Below, in pieces: positions 1-12,221 of a DNA stretch of 64,000 bases (position 1 is its first letter; the number at the start of each line of letters is the position of its first letter). A program made the translations under genes and the position numbers. Under the pieces are notes generated by a model. It searched no databases and was not told the origin of the DNA. It worked only from the letters and a program-made list of their open reading frames with translations. The stretch is from Mesostigma viride (lineage: Eukaryota > Streptophyta > Mesostigmatophyceae > Mesostigmatales > Mesostigmataceae): NCBI GenBank assembly GCA_009746045.1, contig RPFO01001598.1:1-64000 (forward strand), in the 5' to 3' direction.

Positions 1-846
1 ATTCGTTGATTGAAGGACGTTGGAGGCCACCGGTGTCGACCAGAAACTTCACGTCCATGACGTTTCTCCTTCAAAATACGGATCAAGGAGGGGGAGGAAC
101 CAGTAACCCTCCACTGAAAAGAAACAAATGTCGCGAGCCTCCTTGAGATGCACGCGCCGCCGTTGAGTGGACGCGTCTGAGGCCACGTTTTGACGTCTAC
201 CTCTACTCTAGTTTACTCCGTGTCTGGACTACCCTCTGATTTTTCTTACCCTATCCCCTACCCCGGGGCCCAACCCACGGGCAAGGCTACTACTCCCGAG
301 GACGGTGGGACGGGAGGCCGCCTCGCCGACCGCCCGCCCTCTTCCCCCCTCCTCCTCTTCGTCAGCCTCCTCCTCGTCGTCATACTCGTAGCCAGCCACG
401 GCGTGCGTCTGGCCGGAAGAGGAGGACTGCGATGCTCTCACAATTCAGGATGCTCACCACCGAGGGGTCCATGCAGGTGTTAACCACATGCGGAATCAGA
501 TCGCAGTGGCCAGCTGCCAGCTGTGGTGATTGCGCCAAGATGGTGTACTGCTGTTGCCACATGCGTCCCCATTCGTCTACCTCGCGCGGTTTCATGTCCG
601 GTGCAGCTTGGGTACATTCTTGAAATTGGGCATCGGGGGGCCTTTACCGCGTTGGTGATGGCCCACCGACGTCTACGTAGGAGATGGAGCCGAAGGCGGG
701 GGGCTGCGAACCGGGGAGAGATCCGGACCTGGACGGCGTACCATGCGTCCGCCGCACCTGTACTGATGAGGATTGTCGTACCCCGGGTCATCCATGCAAG
801 GCCACCCTGCTGAAATTAAGGTTGCCGACAGGCGCAGGCGATGGGA

Positions 847-1358
847 TCACACTGCTGTCAAACACCCGTGGACGCTGCGGTTGAGGTACCGGACGCTGGA
901 CGGGCGTATGAGTCTCCTCGCCTCGGGCAGTGACACAGCTTCTGTCATCCCCTGGCCTGGCCCGTGGTCTATAAGTGCCAACAGGTGGGCTCTGCGTAAC
1001 TGGTTCCTCGTCAACCTCGCCAGTCCCCTCCAGATCGTCGAACTCGCCATCCGCCCCTGGCATCTCCCCATCCTCATCCGAATTCCATAGCGCCGTGGGT
1101 AACCTAGGGAGGTGCTGCCGAAGGACACTCTGCGTCTGCCCCGGTGGGTGGGGCCCGGCGGAGGTCCCTGGGGACGCCCCCGCCCCGCCCAAGGATGCGA
1201 TGGCCGCCCTGTAGCTGGCTGCTGACAACGGTAGTGCCGGGTATCTTCATTCTCGTCTCCCTGCTGCTCAGGCCCATGGGGTAGCCACTGTAGTCTCGTC
1301 TGAGGTTGTTGTTGCCGCGGTCGGGGCTGCTGTTGTTGCCGTTGCTGCTGCGGTGACG

Positions 1359-1396
<38 letters not shown>

Positions 1397-1403
1397 TGCT
1401 GTC

Positions 1404-1486
<83 letters not shown>

Positions 1487-1602
1487 GAGTCCCCTTGTAG
1501 TATCTCTTGGTCACCTCTGTCATCTTCCTGCCCGGTTAAGGCGTCTGGATTGTCCCCATCCGCTGGGAACCTAGGGCTGGATCGTGCAGGGGAGCCTTCC
1601 AC
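847..1602 (-). pseudogene. Glutamine-rich gag-like region of the older LTR element
   Basis: Minus-strand frame with a PARSSPRF-containing start, an acidic stretch (QEDDRGDQE) and a long polyglutamine tract, followed by a Pro/Arg-rich tail. It lies just 3' (in element sense) of the insertion point of the younger LTR element. No catalytic domain is visible; gag is inferred from position and low-complexity composition. Confidence 0.4.
1357..1488. repeat. CTG/CAG microsatellite (polyglutamine)
   Basis: Imperfect CTG trinucleotide run on the plus strand with a few TTG and GTC interruptions, read as CAG/CAA glutamine codons on the minus strand inside the gag-like region. Confidence 0.9.
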
Positions 1603-1605
1603 AGG

Positions 1606-2385
1606 TGTAACGACTAAAAATGATCATCAACATCATCCACAGTCCAATATGAAAGATCTTTTACCTGGGTTGCTTTCCTGAGTCGCAGAACTTCAAGTAT
1701 CCGAGCAACGTTGAGATGGAAATTCCACAGCACGTGATTTAGGGAATCACAACCCCTTGTAGACACAAAGACAAGCTCGTGTATAGACGACCTCTGTGGA
1801 ACTGAAGGACGTCTATAGCCAAGGGGCTCTTATATGGATGGACAACAAAGACAAGCTTTATTATACCATGGTGAATCAAAACCAACGTAGCAACAATGGC
1901 GACCCCACGTCCTTGATATCGACGTGCTTGTCGAACTTGCTCCAACCTTAGCCTGAAGAGAACCAATCAGAATCATGGAATTCTATACAAGATCTTCGTA
2001 TCCATCCTAATCACACAGAACAGAACAACACCACACACAGCCTGGCAGAATCTTTCCATGAGATCCTAAATCTGTCGTAAGCACTGAAGTCCCAAAGGAG
2101 CATTTAAGACTCATTAGTACCAACCAACAAACTACAGCCCCACGTGGATCAGCCACGACCAATGAGGGCTCCTATCAGTAGTACCAACCAACAAACTACA
2201 ACCTACGTGGATCAGGCCACGACCAATGAGGGTTCCTATCAGTTGGTTGACAAAGTATCAGCTCCAAGTACCGTCGTCTTAGAAACCTCATAACTTTCTC
2301 AATACTGATCCAAAAGTCCTCGAATAAAAGCCAAACATTCACAAAACAAAGGGTGTAACAACAAAGTCATTTTTTGCTTGTTACA
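1606..2385 (-). repeat. 3' LTR of the inner element
   Basis: 780 bp, the partner of 8924-9706. Immediately inside lies a purine-rich tract on the minus strand (TTGAGGGGGAGATA, 2386-2399), which marks this as the 3' LTR. Confidence 0.88.
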
Positions 2386-5300
2386 TATCTCCCCCTCAAA
2401 ACTGGACCTCCCAGGTCCAATAGCCAACTCTTGAAGGCAGAGGAACATTGAACAGAAATCCACCATCTCTTGGGAAAAGCAGATGGGTTTTTACATCCCT
2501 GGAAACAGGGCCTCCTATCTCATAAACATCTAGTCACAGGTCTCTACAGCAGACAAGTCACATCCTTATCCACTACAAGCCCAGATAAACACACAATACT
2601 GGAAGTCATCCCGTCATCATTCTGGAATTCTGGAACTCTGGACTGAACATCAGAACTGGAATGGAGCCCCCCCATCATCCATCCTGGAATCCCCCCCTCA
2701 CACCATAATCCAAAGCACCTTCCATGCTCTTCCCCCATCCTTCCCCATCCTCTTCCTGCTCAGCTCTGTTCTTCACAGGCTATACCAATCCCCATTCACG
2801 CCATCCTTGCCCTTGGTCCCAACACAGGGAAACTGCTCCACCATGTGAACCAAGTCTGGCCAGTTCCTGCTGCCTGCAGCACCATGCACGTCTCTTGCAG
2901 CCCCTGCTGCCATCTGGGCATCATAACGCAGGCATGTCCCTGGATAGGAGAGAAGCACCACAGACTGGCTCTCAGGATCCATCACCCAAGTAGAAGACGT
3001 CTTGTGCCTGCTCACCCATGACCTGTACGCCCACCAGAACTGGAGAAAGGTCTTGACCACTGACCACTTAGCACCTATCAAAGGCACCAACACCCTCAAT
3101 GGGGTCAGACAAACCTTGAGCTCCATGGTCTACTTACGCAACCCTGGGCTGCAGAAAAGGTTGGATGTCTCCAAAGGGAAGCACCCCTTGACCGAGCTGG
3201 AAGAAGAAGGAGCCAAGTCAAAGTCTCCCTGCTGAACTGAAAACTCCAACAACTCCATGTAGGAAGCCTCTCCCATACTCACTGGCTGCAACTGAGTAAA
3301 TGCCTCCTTCAAGGCCTCAGGTAAGGCTGCCAGCATGTCCTGCCCCTCAGCAGGCCTCATGTCAATCTCAGGTCCTGGTGACAATGCATACATCCTATGC
3401 AGCAGATGAGCCACACAAGGGGAGCCACTCTCATACAGGCTTGTGTGCAGCTGAGATAGGACCTCCTCCACATAGCCTTCAGAGCTCACCTTCCCCTCCT
3501 CTCTGTTGAGTGCAGCCAACGCCTTGGCCAAAGTCTCATAGTAGTCACAGGGGCCCGTGCAGTTCCTATGATCCACATAGGCCACTCAGCAGCACCAAGG
3601 TAGAAACCTCCAGGTATATACTATTGGTCTGGTACACGAAGACGTGCCTGCAGGACATGAACCACGTGTCTTAATCATACCAGGAATCAAGCCCTAGGTG
3701 AACCACTCCATATGTCGAGGGTACAACACAGAAGTCACTCTCCATGTGCAATCCAAGCTCAGATCCCCTCAACCATCCTCAGAAACTGGTCACCAAAATC
3801 TGGATGTCATCTCAGCTTAGTCCAACCCAACTCCCACCAGAGTCCATCCCACTCAACTCAGATCCCCGTCGGATTCAATGAGTCCACATGAATCCAAGAA
3901 GGAGTAAACAGGATCAAGGCACCTAAGCCAAACAAGGCGAGGCCACTCCATGTTCTGGGACACCACCCTCCCTCAGCTAGAGTCCACGGGTGAAAGACAA
4001 GCCTGACATTCCCAGGGATAACGGGTCATCCACAGGGATCCATGCCACGAAATACTGACAGCTCTCACTGCTTGATCAGGGCAGGAAGCAGAGTGTCATG
4101 TACTAGCAAGGCTAACGGCTCTATACAGCCAACCCCCCATAACTAACTGGGCTGCCAGGGTCCAAGGCTCATCAAAGCTAGTCACCACAGCACACCCAAA
4201 GATTCCAGCCCTTCTCAAGGGAAGAGGTAGTCAGGGACAGATGCTGTATCACCACAACAGAGTGGCAGGTAACCGAGCTATAATAAATCCCCAATCCATC
4301 CCAACTGGGGACCTCCCTCAGATCCCCAACAGGTCATAGCAGGCTGGATGGATTCCAAGAATGCTCAATCCTAACACAGGGGCTGGCGTGAGCTTCTGCT
4401 GCAGCAAGTCCAAGGCCTGCTGACACCCGTCAGTCCACGCAAACTGGAACGAGAAACGTCAACAGCGCCCCAGGTGGAAGTGCAGTCACCAAGAGGCAGG
4501 AGCAATCCAGCAGGAAAGACGTCGCCAACAGGGTCGCCTCAGGAAGAGCAAGGGTATCTCAGAAGTACACCCATGATGAAGAGAGGCCGTGGACAGGGTT
4601 GTCACCAGTGGGTACCCGTCAGCAGGTTGGGGAGGTGCCACAAAGCACAGCCAAAATAGCCCACCGATGGCCAGCGAAACCAGGATACCACATAGTCAGG
4701 GATCTATGAGGTGAGCCCGACAGGATGAACTGAAATCCCAGGGTGAATCCACGCTATGATCCTCACAGATCTCCTCCCCACCAGAACAAAATTCCCCCCC
4801 TCCAGTCGCACCAAAGGAGTGAGAGTGAGGTAAAGCCACATCTCCTTAGTAGCTAGTACACTCAAACCCATAGCCAGTGGCCTATGATAATCACAAGGCA
4901 CACTATTTCTCCATAAGATGCCTGGGAAAACCATCCACAGCCTTGAGAGGGATAGCAGAAGATCAGTAATGCCTCACCAGCATTATGAACGGTATGCCCC
5001 AACTTGTAAATCGTAGCACACGCTACCCCCATGCAAGGGTTAGGTGCAGCCCAATCCCCTGCACGCCCTGCTCCCCACACAAATCCCCCTCAGCATAACT
5101 GGTAAACTGGAGACTACCAGCATGCCTAATAATTCCACCCCTCTGCGTAGAATAAGCTGTAATAATCCTGGTATCAGCTTCCCAAGATTGACAGCATGAC
5201 CTAGCAGGAACAAACGCCATGGGATACGCATGAAGACAGAGGCCCAGCCAACCAGAGAAGGGTGGGGGAGGCAAGTCTCTCAGCCCACTAAACCACTGGT

Positions 5301-8300
5301 GGCCTGCAGGGTCGCTCTATTAAGACGTCCTATGCACCTCATGACTAAAGATGGGGTGGGAACTACAGCAAAGTGTCCAAGACAGAGTTGCATACAAGGC
5401 AGCTTGAGAGCAGACTGAAAGCAATCACCAATCAGCCAACTGATGTGCCCAAGCTTGGCAGGGCCCCAGCAACAACATCACTCCCCGCAACCATCCAGGT
5501 GGCACTACCATGCAAGGTAATGTGGGCATTAGGATCGAAGGAGCCCAAGACAAGGTTGCACAAGTAGGGCAGCGTAAGGGTATGCTGGATGAGGCCATCA
5601 GTCATCAAACAGATACACCCTCAGCTTGGCAGGGCCCTAGCAAGTAGACTGAACCATGCCCCCCTAGTCAAAGCATGGAAAGTAGTATCCATGTCCGTGG
5701 ACCACGTAGACTGCCAAATGGTATTAATGTCAGTGTACCACGGGTACTGATGCACATGAGGCAGGTTGTAAGGGTGGTAGAGGGCTGAATGGGTCCCCCA
5801 ACTAACCCTCACCTCTAAGCTCATGTGAGCCCCCGCCCAGCACCAAGTAGTCCAACGCCTCAATTAAGAGTCAACGGAGTGGGCACCATTGTCATCACTG
5901 TCATGCCAAAGATTCGAGCCGGCCCCACAGTTGTAGCTCCGTTGATCCCGCCCATCATCCAACCCACAAGGACATCCTACCCACGCAAACATGATGCCAG
6001 ACCCCCCGTGCAAGCAGTCCCATTCATACAACCATCATGCTGTGCAAGCAATCAGCTCAAGGGCGGATGGTGTACTATCAAGACAACAAGCCATCCTGGC
6101 ACCATGCAAGCAAGGATAAGTCCATAGCAGGGCAAAGCAAGGGTAGGAGGTTACTCATCTGCACAAGGCTGGCTTGATGTCCACCAGCAGGCAGGACCCA
6201 ACACAGCGTCAGGAGCAGGCACCAGCATTACAGATACGCGTCACTTGGGCGTCCCCAAGTCACCAGAGTCGCCAGTGGCCACCATGCAGTGCTTGATGAA
6301 GTCTCCACCATTGAGTGCTTGCAGTCGCCACCATGAGTGCTTGCAGTCATCACCAACAGCACTAGTCCACCACCAGGATACTCTCCAACGTCGCCCCATG
6401 TGCCATGCCCGCCATAGACAAGTCACCAATCCCCCACTGACCTCAAGCCCCCAATAGGCTACTGCCACCACGCCCAATCAGCGTCACCCCCACATGTGGG
6501 TATCCAACACAGCTATTGCCTGACTGGACAACCAAGACTAGCTGCTTGCGCCGGTCACGCTGTGGAAAAGTGACTAAGCTGCTTGAAGGAGGCCTGGAAC
6601 GGACACCAATGAGCTTGGCTCCGGAAGCTGCTTGGAAGAAGGACCACATGCTGTCAACTGCCCTGACTGAACGTCAATCAGGCTGCAGGAAGGAGCCAGC
6701 ACTCTTCACTATGGCACTCAGAAAAACTGCCTAGTAGGCAAGCCACAGACTGCCAACCTGTTAAGATAGCAGACTCGAACAGGGCTACTACCAAGTGCCA
6801 GGTAGCCAGAACTCCTAAGCCGGAGGAGCACAAGGGCCTGAGGTGGTCCAACAGCCAGCAGAATTGCCCAAAAGTCGAAAAAATGGGCCTAAAAACGCCT
6901 TGACCAGTGTCAAAAATTCTGATCTGAGAACTATATCAGATATATTCACAGATAAGAACTATGACAGCAGCCCTGGTGTCCATACTTGCTGTCCTAGTGC
7001 ACCTCCTAGGCCCAACAGGGACCATCTGCCAACAAGCAGTGGTAACCATCATGTCCTGGGAGAAGTAAATGCGTGGTCACAATGGTCTGGCGCAGGTAAG
7101 GGCCCCAACTGGCAAGTGACCCACACCCCACTTGTAAAGGGACGTTGTCAAGCAAGTGGTCCACCCCCTCTGGGAACATGTGTCAAAGGACACCGTCTAG
7201 CAAGTGGGCAACCCATGCAAGAGACACCTGGCAACTCATGGGTGCACGTGTGATACCCTCTAGGGGACAACCCACTGCAGGTATCCCGATGTCCCCTGAT
7301 GTGGTGGCATCTACCATGCCATATGCCTCCATGATAGCATCTGGCACCCTTTGGCAGACCTGGGATATCCACTCCCCCGCAGAAATTTTCTCAGGGTAAC
7401 TAGACACAGCTGTCCAAGTATGATAGTGGAAACCCCGTAAATGCTGTTGTTCTGCCCTGGCATGTGTGATGCCGTCTGGAAATTACATTGCAGACATCCA
7501 GGATGTCCACTCCCCCGCAAAAAATTGCTCAGGGTAACCAGACGTAGCTGCCACCAATCTGGACAACTCCTAGGGAGCTCGCCCTACCCATAGTACCATG
7601 ATGCTAGTGGGAACAACACAAATGCCGTTGTTCTCCTCCCCACCAAAACCAAACCACCATACACGTGGGAGGAACCAAAGCTCAACCTAGAACGCCTCCA
7701 CTGTCATGATGCTCAACAAGAAAAGGAAGAGTTTCCCCCACAACTGAAACAAATGTTTGGCGACGCGTGAATTAAGGACGTGCCACAGTCCTTAAACAGC
7801 AAGGGTAGGCTGCCCATGCACGAAGAAAAGGATCCTGAAAGATTTTCAAGTGAGTGCAAAAGGAACCTTGCATAAAAGGGCAGCCATGAATCCCTACTGT
7901 CCGCTCATCCGGAGCCACCCTCAAAAGACACGAGGTGTAACCTGAGCCACACCGTAAAAATGTCGTCAAAGAAAAGCAGCACCGGGAAAAAAAACAACCT
8001 TAGACGGCGACGTCGTCAGGCGGTCGCGGTGGTGGTCGTGCGTGCAGCCGCAACCCGGAAACCGGGTGATAGGTGCCGTCGGCAGCAACAGTGCGTCGGC
8101 TCAGCCATAACCCGTAGCGCCATGTCAGCCTGGCCGAAAACAGAGCCTGCAGGGAAAAAAGACAGCTCCTAGCAGGATTCTGGAGCCGGACCTGCTGAGC
8201 TACTGGCCCAACACTCCGCATTGCCCTGCTCGAAACGTAGCAACACTTGCGTAATGCCGATATATAAAGATGTTTGGAGCTAGGCAGAGACTGCGGCGTC

Positions 8301-8910
8301 AGCAGCCACGACAGACAGGGCGGTGGTCGGACTTCAGCACGATGCGGCCAGCCAGCCGAAAGCCCGTAAGTAAGGACGCTTGTCAATGAAATATTGCACG
8401 AATTTAAAGAAAGGGACGGTGACTTAGTGGTGCGTTAATAATGGCTTATGCAACACCCTTTTCTAGGGAGAGGTGAAGGAGAAGAAGTTCGCCCACACCT
8501 GGTTCCGTAAGGATGAAGGTGATTGTGTAACCCGCCTCACTTCAGTCATAGAAGTACGATTGAAATTAAGTTGACGCCGTGGAGTATGAGTAGTTGTCTC
8601 AGCACCTTCCCTAGCAATGGGTTCCAGAGATGATGACGGATCTCCCAAACCTTGATTAGTAGGGGGTAAAGGTGATTGTGTCTTCGAACTACTCATACTT
8701 CCACATGGAGTCGCGATCGTCTGCCTAGTAGAGACAACGGTTACGGCTGACTTCTAGTGTTACAGAGCAAGACAGTCACATCAGGATGTGTCTCAGTCTG
8801 TAACACCGTAAGTTTTCCGCAACTCTATGAATCTTCTCGGATGACAGACATCTGATCAACGTTGTACTACCCGGAAGGTTGCGACTTCAAGAGAAACACC
8901 AAAGTAGAGA

Positions 8911-8922
8911 CCTCCGATACCA
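8911..8922 (-). other. Primer-binding site of the inner element
   Basis: Minus strand TGGTATCGGAGG next to the 5' LTR, identical to the site of the surrounding older element, suggesting the same initiator-tRNA-Met-like primer. Confidence 0.65.
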
Positions 8923-8923
8923 A

Positions 8924-9706
8924 TGTAACGACTAAAAATGATCATCAACATCATCCACAGTCCAATATGAAAGATCTTTTACCTGGGTTGCTTTCCTGAG
9001 TCGCAGAACTTCAAGTATCCGAGCAACGTTGAGATGGAAATTCCACAGCACGTGATTTAGGGAATCACAACCCCTTGTAGACACAAAGACAAGCTCGTGT
9101 ATAGATAGACGACCTCTGTGGAACTGAAGGACGTCTATAGCCAAGGGGCTCTTATGGATGGACAACAAAGACAAGCTTTATTATACCATGGTGAATCAAA
9201 ACCAACGTAGCAACAATGGCGACCCCACGTCCTTGATATCGACGTGCTTGTCGAACTTGCTCCAACCTTAGCCTGAAGAGAACCAATCAGAATCATGGAA
9301 TTCTATACAAGATCTTCGTATCCATCCTAATCACACAGAACAGAACAACACCACACACAGCCTGGCAGAATCTTTCCATGAGATCCTAAATCTGTCGTAA
9401 GCACTGAAGTCCCAAAGGAGCATTTAAGACTCATTAGTACCAACCAACAAACTACAACCCCACGTGGATCAGGCCACGACCAATGAGGGCTCCTATCAGT
9501 AGTACCAACCAACAAACTACAACCCTACGTGGATCAGGCCACGACCAATGAGGGTTCCTATCAGTTGGTTGACAAAGTATCAGCTCCAAGTACCGTCGTC
9601 TTAGAAACCTCATAACTTTCTCAATACTGATCCAAAAGTCCTCGAATAAAAGCCAAACATTCACAAAACAAAGGGTGTAACAACAAAGTCATTTTTGCTT
9701 GTTACA
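8924..9706 (-). repeat. 5' LTR of the inner element
   Basis: 783 bp, TGTAACGAC to CTTGTTACA on the plus strand, TG..CA ends. Nearly identical to 1606-2385. Confidence 0.88.
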
Positions 9707-9937
9707 ACAGGTCTCTCCATGACCTCACCTGTACCTGTCCCTACTTGGACGTGCGGTGGTACCTCTAGCCCTTCTGTACCGTGCTCGCAGTGGTTGTCTA
9801 CAGGTTCTACCTCTCTATTATCTGAGTCTCTTTCCCTAGTCTCGTCTTCTGTCTCTCTGGCGTTCCTTGTTTGGTACCGTGTTGGCATGGTGCTCGTACC
9901 GGTACCTTACACAGCAGGCAACACCTCCCCATGCAGG

Positions 9938-9941
<4 letters not shown>

Positions 9942-9973
<32 letters not shown>
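9942..9973. repeat. GA microsatellite
   Basis: Uninterrupted GA dinucleotide run in the older LTR element, close to the point where the younger element split it. Confidence 0.85.
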
Positions 9974-10170
9974 AACCACGTGCTATAGATCTATAAATAT
10001 AGAACCTAGTATTAATCCCTAGTAATAGTCTCCTCTACTGTTTGCTAGGGCCAATGGTCAGCTGAGAGAAGGTAACTGTAACTGCTGTCCCCTCCCCCTG
10101 ACTGCTGAGCGTGGGTGTCTTAGGGCATTCACGAGTGGTGTGCATCCCTTCAGGCAATGGCATGTGTTCC

Positions 10171-10383
10171 CTAACAAACAGGTCTATCTGCATCAGTGAT
10201 GTTATCAAACCCCTTCCACTTAGCACTAGAGTCTCTGGACATTATCTTATCCTTGATGTGTTCTAATTCACATGCCTTCCAACTATAAAATATGGCTGGT
10301 CTACCCTCGCCCCCATCATGGGCCACGGCATAGTAAGGAAAACCAGATTGACCACCCTTATTTATTCTGTTGCGTCTAGGCAT
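10171..10383 (-). pseudogene. Viroplasmin-like domain fragment within the older LTR element
   Basis: A 70-residue frame starting MPRRNRINKGGQ and containing FPYYAVAHDGGEGRPAIFYSW. The pattern YYAVA..G...I..SW.....(KWKGF) resembles the caulimovirus viroplasmin / RNase HI N-terminal domain. The similarity rests on pattern recognition only. Treated as a fossil part of the element. Confidence 0.4.
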
Positions 10384-11110
10384 GTTACATCATAAGCTGG
10401 CAGAAGCTTGCAAGCAGGAGAAAAAGGGGAATCCCAGGCTACCTCTAAATGCAGTGACCTTAAACAAACGAGGAAAGAGCACAGAGTCTAGCACAGCACA
10501 CGCCCCAGCCTTCCGCGGCAGAGGGCTATACAATAAGCACACGGAGGTAAACACCGTCAACACAGTCGGCAACAGCCAGACGGTATCCACCCCCACAACA
10601 GGTCAAACAACGATGGCCGTCTCCGCGACGTCCATGGCACCAACGACATTCACAACCTGTAGAGGTACAACGTATAACAAGAACCCCCTACGCGTGCGGA
10701 CCCGGAGAGAAAGCGAGCACGCCAGCTAGCCTTCCACAGGCATAGCTTGCAAAGAAAGAATCCTAATGAGGGGACGTACCATCTTCGATGACGTTAATCC
10801 CAGCTGAGCTGGCCGCCACCCGGTGTCGTTGAAGGCAAGCCCTGGCCGCCACTAGGTGTCGTTGAAAACAGGAGAGCTGAACGCTATCGTTGACAGCACC
10901 TCACCACAGGACTATTGCTAGCCCCGCCGAGTATCCCAGACTGGCCGCTTGCTGCCTATAGGTCGTCGTTGAATCCCTTTACGGGCTGGCCGCCGACCTG
11001 TCAGCAGTCGTTGAATTCCGGAACCTCTACCTACGTCAAGCTCCGCCTTGGTATCCTAATTGGCTCACTAACCCTCTCCGCGAGAGTTAGCTAACCTTTC
11101 CAGCACATTT

Positions 11111-11122
11111 CCTCCGATACCA
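11111..11122 (-). other. Primer-binding site of the older LTR element
   Basis: On the minus strand this reads TGGTATCGGAGG, one base from the LTR end. It resembles the TGGTATCAGAGC site used by many plant LTR elements with initiator tRNA-Met. The inner element has the same 12 bases. Confidence 0.65.
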
Positions 11123-11123
11123 G

Positions 11124-11711
11124 TGTTACGTCCCAGCCCAGACACACCTAGTCTGAGCTACGTAGCGAAAGACCCTCCTTGCCGGAATTAGGAGTAATTC
11201 AAGGTAGCATAATGTAGGTTGCGCTTCACGACGTGAGTCATGAGATATCTGGCATCACGGCTTGATACCAAGCTAATTTGTACACACTTATAATGGCTAG
11301 CAAGACCAATTACAAATGGATAATTGCACCAGGCTCAATGTGTAGGCGTATTCGCACTTATCATTCATCAAACCAAGAGGACGAGACTCTCGTCCTCGGA
11401 CTATAATTTAACCTAGGTTGGTTGCGGCGCGGATACACACCAAATCCTACTGGACAATCCAAGTCACTCATTCCACGTAGGATCTGGGCCGACATCGACC
11501 CCCAACTACAGGATCCACGCCTAGAACTATAGACAGACCCAGAACTGGCGCGGCGCCACGGCACCGGCCCCATAAAAGGTCAACCTAGGACCAAAATAAC
11601 TAGTCCAATTCACACAAATTAGTCAATATTCATAAAACCCAGTACAATGGCCACAAGGCCTTAGTAATTTATTCCATTGTTACGTCCGACTTAAAGGGCC
11701 GGGACGTAACA
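11124..11711 (-). repeat. 5' LTR of the older LTR element
   Basis: 588-bp LTR starting TGTTACGTCC and ending GGGACGTAACA, so the termini are an 11-bp near-perfect inverted repeat with canonical TG..CA ends. It is oriented minus because the primer-binding site lies on its left side. Sequence right of 11711 is flanking DNA. Confidence 0.75.
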
Positions 11712-12221
11712 CGTGCCTGCACAGGCTTAGCCTGACTATCACGTGACTGTGGTCCACGTAGACCAGGAGGAGCAGCAGCCTGTGACTGGTGGTATATACT
11801 GGAGCTGGCACAGAGCTGCAAGGATACTATTAAACCTTGCAGGCTTGTGACAGGTCCTGTAATTCCTAGGTTGCAGAGTCTAGGCAAATCCAGTTCGTAC
11901 GTCCTGGCTCTGCACTGATGCCAGTGGACGTTGAGGATTTGCTTGCACACCTGCACGTGCCTCGTCACGCCGATGGGAACGAGGAATAACACAAAGGATA
12001 TAGCTTGGTCATGGGCCGGATGACCAGCTATCTTGGCAAGCACGAACCGTGGGCGCCCACATTGGACGTGGAAGTGACCACCGTGGTCGTGAATTGGTGC
12101 ACGGGTTAAAAGGTTGCTGCCTGCAACTTTGGCTCATCCCGTTGTGCGTGAAAGACCAGGAGCTCACGCTCTGGGCTTTGTTGCTAACTCGTATTATTGC
12201 ATTTCCTGTTGCAAGGTTTTC
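11712..12221. other. No gene seen between LTR and ORF
   Basis: Unique-looking sequence right of the older 5' LTR. No coding stretch, RNA gene or repeat was recognised. Confidence 0.5.

Larger units (their letters stand above)
1606..9706 (-). mobile_element. Ty3/gypsy-type LTR retrotransposon, young insertion, decayed interior
   Basis: Complete element on the minus strand: 5' LTR 8924-9706, primer-binding site 8911-8922, interior 2386-8923, polypurine tract 2386-2399, 3' LTR 1606-2385. It is flanked by the 5-bp target duplication ACAGG (1601-1605 and 9707-9711). The order gag side (7.7-8.9 kb) then pol side (towards 2.4 kb) fits. A frame near 4380-4450 reads AWTDGCQQALDLLQQKLTPA, the junction motif between reverse transcriptase and RNase H in Ty3/gypsy elements. 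The interior is heavily broken (at least a dozen breaks; no frame over about 150 codons). The LTRs differ by only a handful of small changes in 780 bp (about 99% identity), so insertion is recent. Confidence 0.85.
1..11711 (-). mobile_element. Older LTR retrotransposon, 5' part, split by a younger element
   Basis: Minus-strand LTR retrotransposon whose 5' LTR is 11124-11711 and whose interior runs left through 9712-11123 and 1-1605, leaving the window at base 1, so its 3' LTR is not seen. A primer-binding site lies directly inside the LTR (11111-11122). Parts seen are a possible viroplasmin-like (RNase HI N-terminal type) domain at 10171-10383 and a glutamine-rich gag-like region at 847-1602. 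The younger element 1606-9706 sits inside its coding interior. It is broken, with several breaks besides that insertion. Family is not settled; the primer site suits Ty3/gypsy or copia. Age cannot be read without the second LTR, but it predates the inner element. Confidence 0.7.
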
